Of a stretch of DNA of 64,000 nucleotides, positions 1 to 10,000 are shown piece after piece; the first letter of the stretch is position 1, and each line of letters starts with the position of its first letter. The notes below the pieces were generated by a model, which worked only from the letters and a program-made list of their open reading frames with translations, searched no databases and was not told the origin of the DNA. Made by a program: the position numbers and the translations under genes. The DNA lies in contig NW_003153745.1 in the NCBI RefSeq assembly GCF_000003605.2, positions 130,759 to 194,758 on the forward strand. Direction: 5' to 3'. This stretch comes from Saccoglossus kowalevskii (lineage: Eukaryota > Hemichordata > Enteropneusta > Harrimaniidae).

Positions 1-34
1 TAATAACACAATATCCGATCCTGTGATTTTACAG

Positions 35-134
35 TCGTACAAGCAATCCAAACCGTCTCCGTGCCTTGAAGCTATCCCTCTACCTAGCTGTGGTCATTCA
101 TTGGATCGGTTGTTTTTATTACATGCTATCCGAG
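35..134 (+). CDS. CNGA: CNG channel exon: S4-S5 linker and S5
   Basis: First visible exon. The acceptor AG is at 33-34 and the donor GTGAGT at 135. The exon opens on the third base of a codon, so two bases come from an upstream exon outside the window. It reads [13 protein letters not shown] then the S5 helix [19 protein letters not shown], aligning with the 'RTxYPN...IIIHWNACVYY' stretch known in alpha CNG subunits. It ends in phase 0. Confidence 0.92.
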
Positions 135-3100
135 GTGAGTTTCTGTCCAAGCAAGATAACACCACACTTTTCCAAACATGAGCACGGCGATGTGACGTCA
201 CCCATCCACGTGGGATGGGTGACGCCAAAGTTCAGAGTTCGCATTGACAGCCTTGATTGTGTCGGTCAGTCGTTCTCCATCATTTTAGAATAGATCAACA
301 GATCATAGGTAGCACTTCGTCTCTGGAGTGCGCTTAAGTTTCGGTTTATTTTTATTACTCTCAAGAAGACATTTTCTCAGTGCTTCTGTTTCACGAGACC
401 GTAAGCACCTTGCATTCAGCGTGACCTCTCTGACGCGGGGAAGTGCATACACACTGATGAATGTCAAAGTTTGCCATATTTTTTCCCGTTATTTTTTTCT
501 TATCAGGCTGAAGGATTCGGCACAAACGAATGGGTCTACCCGGACACCCCAGAGGATCGAAAACTTTTAAGGTAAATGTAGATTACACCCTGTAAAATAC
601 GGGTAAAATCCAACGCCGCAGTACCTTAACCGTAAGCATTTGAAACACGGTGTAACGCCTTATGCGAGTCCCTCTGTGGTCTATAATTGCACATTCTTTT
701 GTTTTTATTAAACGGATGGTGGCGCTGTTTCAGTTAGTTATTTCTTTTACTACTCTTCGCACACAGGAAGTACATACTCTGCTTCTATTGGTCTACAATG
801 ACACTGACAACCATAGGGGAGACAGCAGTGCCCCAAACCGATATCGTAAGTTTATCCTTCTTTTAAATACATGTGTGTTCTCTCCCTTTTCTCCTCACCT
901 TGTCACAGCAAGTATATCCGGTCACTCTATTGGTCAGCTGTTACCTTGACAACAATCGGAGGAACACACGGTCCCTTGACCAACATTGTGAGTACGTATG
1001 TAATGGAGCTTTGTATGTAGTGTTATTTAGCAAAAAGGATCTAACCCGAATATAAACATAAGGGGGTAAAATGTCCAATTTCACCTGCGAGGGCGCACTC
1101 GTCCAACACTTAAATAGGTTCGAGTTGGTTATTGAAACATTATGCAAATGATGATTTTATACAATATAATTGATACAATATGCTTGTAGACGGCGCACTT
1201 CGGGGACATCAGCAACGATTGTTGTTGATTTAGAATTTTTACTTGAATAATGTTAATGTTGATAAAACTCAGAAAACAAAGGTGTTTTTCAGAAAATGTA
1301 ATTTCGTAAAGCAACTTGAAGATACACGAACGGAGCTGAATCGAAGTAAATTATTCTACTGTTGTTGCGCAATACAAGTTCTAGTCAAAACCGAATCATT
1401 GTCTTTTAACAATGGCATGTGTAATTGTTTGTTGTTTCGCTTCTCAGGAGTATGTTTTCACCGGGATCACTTTCCTCATTGGCGTCTTCTTGTTTGCCGC
1501 TGTCGTCGGTAACGTCGGTGACGTCATAAGCAATATGAATGCTGCCAGACAGGAATTCCAAGCAAAGTTAGTAGTTCTTGCGCTAATTTGTATTAAAGAG
1601 GACGTGGGCTGTGGTTTTCTGTCACGTGAACAAAAGAATGTTGTGGCATCAAATGGAATATACACGCGATTACGTCAGGTCACATGACCTATTACTAGAA
1701 GTGAACTATTGTTCTGACAAGACTTGATATTCCAGCTGTCTAGATTGCATGTTACCTGTATATCAATTGTACTCCGTGCGTTTCAAGTACGCTTAGCCAT
1801 GACTAATGTTGGATTGGTGGCCGCGGTGTTACTTAGATTCAGAAAACTGCTAAACAATGGGAGGGGGAACGGCATATGCTGCTTTGAATTGTCATAACTA
1901 TGTTAAAAACTGCAAACATAGAGAAAAACATTTTCTCATTAGTAACACATCGATTTTCGTTCAGTTAAACGTTGTTTGGGCGGGGGCATTCAGCCATACG
2001 ACGGAGATGTGATTTGCATGTCAACTCGAGATTGTGGAACACCCCCCCCCCACTCTCCCCTCACCAGACCACCAACTGCAAAGACCAATGCCCTGAATGT
2101 CCGTCATGTGTAAATGTAAACTATTGCACAGTAGGTACGAGCCTAACATGCGCATCGACCGCTTTTCGACGAAACCCCCCGAGAGCGTGAATCAGTTAAT
2201 GTAATACAGTGCAGAAATGGGGTTGTAAATTAATTGCACTCAGTGATGTGGCTTTCTCAAGTTTCATATAAATTATTTTTATTGCAATCAATCGTATTAA
2301 GATTAGCTAGTTAGTTCAAGTCGTCTAAATTGTTTTTTTGTATTGTTTTTTACGTCGTTTGGAGTTTAACACGTTGAATCTCCAATCCTGAATCACAGTT
2401 GAATTCTCAAAGTGTTTCCACTACGTGACATATTGAAGTGGTGTCGCGTTCATCCGCCATGTCTCTTTACTACTACTGAATAACTTGACATACAAAACAA
2501 TAGACTATGCAAGTTCACATTGAATCCATTAATGTGAACTACTGAATAAGACGCATTTAAAATAGGTTTTGAAGTTGCAAACTTTAGTCGCTCATCAGTA
2601 ACGCAAAGTTACAAAGCAACTCAGTGAATTTTCAGTCCATCAAAAGACAAAACTAGCAAGGTCAAGCTTTGGCTCCCGACATAAAAACACATTTTTTTTT
2701 CTTTTTTGAAATAATTAATATTTGTTTTCAGTCCTTTTTTTTGTTTTGTTATTCACAGAATGGATGCTATTAAATTTTACATGAATCATCGTCAGGTACC
2801 GAGCTGTTTACAAAGCCGTGTTAAGAAATGGTCAGAGTACGCATGGCACAGGTAAATGGTTATGTATATAGCGTGATGAGAATATTTCGATTGTGTTTTC
2901 AACAAGAGCGGAAATAACTCGGCCAAGTCTTGCAGAATAGAAGTAATAACACTAACGATATGATGAATTACGGTTTTCCAAACCAGTTCTGTTCATCGGA
3001 TTCGACAGGGATTCAACGCGACAATATGAAGCGGTCACGCAATACACTGGGCGTTTATTTGAACAACTATGAAAATTACTGTTCATAATTCTAGTCTGCG

Positions 3101-3968
3101 TTTTTTTTAGTTTCTAGCAAAAAAAGAAAGAAATTTGGCATTTTTTGTATGAAGTCAGTGAATAACTTACTCGAATTCAATGTCTTTTTTCTATTTCTGT
3201 TATGGTCATTTTGTTTGTGTTTTTATGGTATCGTCACAAATTGAATTATAAGTTTAGTGAACTTCTCAATAAAGTCACGGACTATTAACTGAATCCAATC
3301 ACCATATTGTGAGATAAAATTTGCAAATATTGAGTTCCAGTTTAAGTCCTCTGTAGGTTTCGGGCGACACGTTACGACAGATTGTTTGGCAACACGATAC
3401 CATACTCCATATTGCTGTACGCCCTCTCCCATGATACAACTACCAGCCATGCGTAATTTTTGTTTTGTTTACAGAACCCAAGCCTTGGACGATCAGCATT
3501 TTCTGGAAATGTTACCCCACCGCCTAAGGGCTGAAATCGCCATACACGTGCATTTGGAGACCTTAAAAAAGGTAAGCCGATTTACTCAACAATGACCTTT
3601 ATAGTGTGGCGGGGCTGAGATTACCTCGAAAAGTAGTAGACAGTTGTCGGCGAATATCTTACAGCGGTGTGTTGTCGGGAGAGGGGGGATAACAAACACC
3701 GTACTCGTTAGAAATCGACGGGAAGCCTACCGTCCCGTCGAATTAACACGGTATGCTTCGCGTTCGTGTTTGTCAGCTAAAGTTTTTATTTTGAAGTAAC
3801 GTGTCCTACCGGCGATTCGATTTTGTAGTTTTCTTTGTTTTCGGCCCCTTTAAACGGAGCAGACATCAATAACAATGTGGTATTTTTGGAGAAAACTCAT
3901 GAAATTTTCGTTTTCATGGTAATACTACTATAGGGAGCGTATCAATTATTATTATTATTATTATTATT

Positions 3969-4014
<46 letters not shown>

Positions 4015-7000
4015 GGAAAAATATTTGGCCGATCTTCACGAAGCATAAATCCGTAATAACATATATTATATTATATTATATTATATTATATTATATTATA
4101 TTATATTATATTATATTATATTATATTATATTATATTATATTATATTATATTATATTATATTATACACCAGTTTTTATATTACTTTGCCCTCAATAAACA
4201 TGTATACTACAATATATATATATATATATATATATATCTACATATGTATATATTTGATGCACCTGAATGCTCCTGGATCGCTTTTAAATTTGAATTTTTC
4301 TGCATAGGTGAGAATCTTCGAAGACTGTGAGCAGGGTCTCCTCTGTGAACTTGTACTGAAACTGCGCTCTCAGATATACTCACCGGGCGATTACATCTGT
4401 AGAAGTGGTGAGATAGGACGTGAAATGTACATCATAAACCACGGGAAAGTGCAGGTGGGTATATTAATCATTCAATTACGTAAACACATCGCTCGCCGCG
4501 GTATCATGCATTACGTCCGCGGTCCGTGTAAAATTATTGATCTCATATTTGCATTTATATAAATCAATGTAGATATTGAGATGGCGGACACACGCATTCG
4601 ATGCAATGATTTTTGTTATTCAGCGCCAACCCCACGCCAAATTTGCTGCGTTGTATTTTAACCTGGCTGCAGCAAGCCCACCCACATGCGATACGGCAAA
4701 GTAGCACTGTTGGCCTGCATACCATGTAGAGTGTAGATGTAAATCTCCAGCGCCATCTGTTTTGAGATCACTTTCTCATATTTGAAATCCGTGCAAATCG
4801 GAGTACTATAACCTCGTTCGTTCGAAATATCTGTTTATCTGACACGTGTCGTGGCCTCCCTTGTGATTAAGACTGACCCTGAAGGGGTGTGAACACAGGT
4901 TCAAACGGAGACACTGGAGAAAGGAGCGTGTCTCGCCATGCTATCCAAACCACAATATTGCATCAACATGCTTTCTAAATTACCGAGATGTTGTACTGTG
5001 GCGAGTATAGTCGATTTTCACCCAAGGCGGTGCATCGTGGTTTTCTATAATTTATCCATCTTTTCATCTATATCGGGCGCAGCTGCTAAGAACTGTTACA
5101 GTATTTGATTACAAACAGAATTAAAACAATGAAAAAAGAGAGTATTAAAGTGAAGAATGTGGACGACATAAAGTTGTTGCTTTTATCCTATGCGAAAGAA
5201 GACAATAAAATACACGTCGTCTGAGTAGGTAACCTTGCTTTGACTCCTCGCTGACAGTAAACTAAAAATCTATGACACGGCATCATTGTTTTTTTTTTTT
5301 GTTTTTAAATCGAGATTTATTATCGAAGGTAAATTAATTCTTCTCAAAGATATATTATTAAACAAAAAAACAAAGAGATTAAAGTATAAAAATAAATAAA
5401 ATGTGAACATCTCGGCAGGTTGTTGTGCAAGACCCACAGACGGGGATGAAAATGGTGGTGGCGACTCTCTCTGAAGGAAACTACTTTGGCGAGATCAGCT
5501 TACTTAAGCTCGATGAAGGACAGAACAGACGGACTGCCGACGTGGTGTCCCTAGGATATTCGGAGTTGTTGTGCCTTTCTAAGAAGGACTTGATGCAGGT
5601 AATAATGTGGTGTGCCAGTGTCGTGTGACGGCGACAGTTGAGAGCAGGTCCCAGTAAATCGGCATATCTGCCCCTCGACATCTCACCTATCATTTTGGAA
5701 GATAGTCTGGGAAAATAAAAGAAACAAACATAGATTATACTTCCTAGTTTATTGTAACAAAAAATGATTTTCATTATAATCATAATTTATGTTGCGTCAA
5801 AAGGTATGTTTGTGTTATTTATGTTAAATAACCAATTGATATGCAAATAAACCAAGTATTTGCATTCTAAATACGTGTATTACACCGGTGACTCGGTGCG
5901 AAACATATTTTTATAGTTGCTAATTAGATAATTATGTTTCCAATCTGACCAGCGACACTGCAGAATTGTATTTCTAGTCTATTTTAACCCAAAAGATGAA
6001 AATGAAATAAACATGATAACAGCGGAAAAGGCAAATTGATATCGTACATGTTCAAGGAATTAATGAGCAAGACTGTGTAATATATTTAATGTTGAAGTTA
6101 TATTCTTCCAATCACGATTCATTTTTATTTCAAATACCGTGTGGATCCTACAAATTACCAATCGCTAATAAACGAATTACCTGCAATAACGAAAACATGT
6201 CGGATTTATCAGTAATTTATTTTAACTAAGGCTCAAATTATATTCGAATTGGGCAAGCTAATAAAAGTAATTTTCGTCTGTGTCTCAGGCTGGTATCTTC
6301 GTAGGATAAATGACCTTCACCAAAAACGGTGTGTTGGTTTCCTCCATCATCAAAACAATCGAGATTTGTTTTTTGAAACGTGTATTGATCAATAGTGTAG
6401 ATAGTACGCTGCACGATATTTAAAGTTCCATCATAGCCGGGCATAGTGGTTCGTTTTCTGTACATTTCCCGTGAGAGAAACCTTCCCGAGACGCCGTCCT
6501 CAACTCCCTACAAATTACTCGCGAAATGTAACAACGGTAATATACTTTGAACATCGTTAGTCATACGTTTCAAAGTTAAATTCTGTTGCATTTGTTCGCG
6601 ATGCGGACAAACTTCGTTTTTACTCAATCTTCCATATGTTGTAATTACGGACTCGGTAAGATGCTAATTTGTTTAAATTGTTCCATAAAAAATATGATTA
6701 TGATGAACAAGTGATCCTGCGGCAACAGTGATTTTTTACCAACACCCCCCCCCCCTACCGCTGACCGTGGTTTCAACCACGACACGTGTGCAACTCCAGT
6801 CACCACTAGATGAAAACAAGGTTATATGTGAAAACAAGTTACCGGGGAAATGATTAAAATGTTGACCTACAACGATTGTCGCACGGGCGTGGAATGCGTG
6901 TGCGAATACCAAAATATCTGAAAAATAAAATATTACAAAATAAACGAAAACTTAATAAAACGAACCATACAAATAGATATCACCGAAAATAACCGTAACT

Positions 7001-10000
7001 GGCGAACGCAAAATCCGGGATATCACTTCAATTCTCAATTGGCCACCTGTTGCGCTTACAACAAAAAGGCGAATATCTTCCACTATAAATGATAAGAACC
7101 TGGAAGTGAGTCACGGTACTGGCGTGGTGTGTACATTCCAACGGTATTCACAATCTTCCTTAAATAAATAATATTTTGGCGTAAATTTTTAATTAATGGT
7201 TCGTGTAAACACGACTAAGCAGATAACGCTTTGCCGCCAGTACGCAACTCTTTTAAATATAGAAGGTACCAGTAAAGCTGAAACACGTCGAAAGCTATCG
7301 TGACGATGGAAGCGTTATTATTATTAATTTTATTATTATCATTATTATTGTTATCATTGTTAAACCGTTTTACGCCTAGTTTGTATTTACTGTATGAAAC
7401 AGAATAATTAAACCCAAATACCACGTACTCCGTGACCCTGTCACGTCGTTTACATATATCTGCGGTCGCCATTTGATATCGGTGAGAACGCCAGTACGCC
7501 AACGGCAATGTACCAAAGCCTTTTTTCTAAAACTTTGAACAGACGTCTTTATACTTTTTTTTTTACAAATCCACACTTCTTTTTTGCTTTCTGGTCTGCC
7601 CTTATTTGACAGGCGCTGGTCGAATATCCAGATGCTAAAAAAGTCCTAGAAAAACATGGACGCGACAGAATGGAGAAAAATAAGGAAGCCGCAAGGTAAG
7701 TGAATGAGAGACAACGCGATCTATTACTTACCGCTAGATATCTAACTTAGTAAATACTGAACTTACTTGACGATTAACACATTAGTCGAAAATGGGATCA
7801 GAAACAAAATCTGCCTTCTGTTGCGAAATGAAACTATGCTACTTTTGTAGGCGACGAGAGGCGGTTCTCATATTTGCGGTTGTGTACTAGTGTGTTGGTG
7901 TGTATGTGTGGACGACCTGTTCGCCGCAATTTAAACAGCATCGTCGTAAATTTTGATACATTTTTGCTTCATATAATGACGAGAAGATGGCTGACTGTAT
8001 ACACGCCTTTGCCACGGGCATCAACATACATTACACATTTGAGAATACGAAAATAAGACGGCACCTGTTGTCATTTTATTTTATTAAAGTTCCCCAAACG
8101 ATGGAGTTGCCATGGCAACGTTGTCACTCGGTCGTATCGTTGATCATCCTTCATTTCTTGTTATATTTTGCCATGTTATATGTATATATCCTAACGAATC
8201 AAAGACATAATTAAAATAAAAGTCATCTGCCGGTTGGGTTGGTTGGTTGGTTGGTTGTTCGGTTGGCAGGTGTTGGTACTGTTTTAATGTATGAGTTTTC
8301 TCGGGTGGGTAACCGGGAGAAGAACGACATAGTTGTATAAGCAGCGTTGCACGCCACCCTATAGCCATATCTATTTTTTGTGTTTGTTTTGTTTTTGTAT
8401 AGGCTACAGAGGCGAAAATCTGAAGCGTTGCTCCAGATTCCTGGCTACCTCAAATCGCAGGATGAGAGAAAAGACACTGCTCACCAGGACACGGCGCAAA
8501 GTAAGACGGAGGTCACAACACATGGACAGAAAACAACGATCCAAGAGCGAGGTATGCTCATATTTTCTTGTCTAGTTAACACATTTCCACTGCAAAAAAT
8601 ACTTATCGTGATCATGATTTGTATAAATATAATTGACAAGCGGTGCATTTAAAAAAATACTATCAAATATTTAACTCTACTGCTCACGTTACATCTATAC
8701 TGAGTGTTTTTTTTTCTCAGGCAAGGAGATAGGAAAAGAAATGAGCGAGTTAAGACACATAATTCATGAACTTCGTACATTTGACAGCCAGGTAATATAT
8801 TATATTTGTTCATTTCAGTCGCGCTGTATAAAACAATAAAATTGTTCATTTCAAATAGACTATATACAACACTTACACATGGGTGTCAGTTATATATACA
8901 TATAGCCATATGAAGAGATTGGGCGGCGTTTATAAAAAAAAATAATTTCATATCCTTCAAGTAAATAAAATCCATTAGGAATTCAATACATTTATTTGAT
9001 GTGAACCGTGTTCTCCGAAGGTACATTCTTCTTTACACCCGCCGGGATTCTACATGTATACTGACACAGCGAGTAGCATATGTTGTTTTCATTGCTCTGA
9101 TATAGGTTCATAGGACTGTTTGTCCATTCCAAATCGTTGAATGTGTGGTTGGGAACTGCCAAACAATTGGTACGAGGGATTAACGAAACGACGTGAAATC
9201 GGCATAATGGCAAAAAATAGAATAAAATAAAAAACAAAAAGTTATAAAATTTCACAAAATGAAATGACAAGGTTTTATTTCGTCAACTATAGAAAAGTTG
9301 AGTCTCTTACCCTTTGTAGTTATTTTTCCCCTGTTCACCATTTCGACATAAACAAATAGTGATCTGGGATATGCCAGAGAACGAGAAAGGCACTGAAGTT
9401 ACGAACGCTATCAATGTTATTAGCAATTCATGATGTTATTCACCAAATAGAACACAGACTGTTAGTTGGTTCATACAAATCCCGTTCTCAAAAGTTACTA
9501 AACGATGGCAGTGTCAACAAGTGTGATGTTCTGTCAATACATCATTGATCAGTCTCAATTTATGAGAAGAAAAAATACTTAGCTCTTGATTTTTCTCAAA
9601 CAGGCAACGAAACACAAAGTCGAACAACTTGCAGAAAAGGTAACTACGTTTAATAGTCGGTGGTATCTTCACCGAGCAATAAATGTTGTCGAATTTCTAT
9701 ATAAATGGTTTATATAGAAAGTAACAGTTCAGTTAGTAAGTTAGTAATACGGGCTATTTTAGACAAACAATGCTTCTGTATTATTTTTGTAATTGTACCG
9801 AATACTGTGTCAGAATTACCTGTGTGACGTGGCACCAAACAGCGTGCACACAGCCTGAGCTGGAAATTGTATTTTGTTCGACAACCAACTCTTTCATCCA
9901 ATCTGGCTAGGTGCAGTGAAGGTGCGTATCATAAACAAGCCAACCCCACGTGTGCCCATTTTGAATCGCAAAGGTAAATTTGGGTCAGTATTACATAAAT

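Noticed and set aside
988-1447. Search for a third pore exon after the second
   Set aside because: No further KY...YWS...TIG coding stretch with splice sites in this intron or in 135-506.
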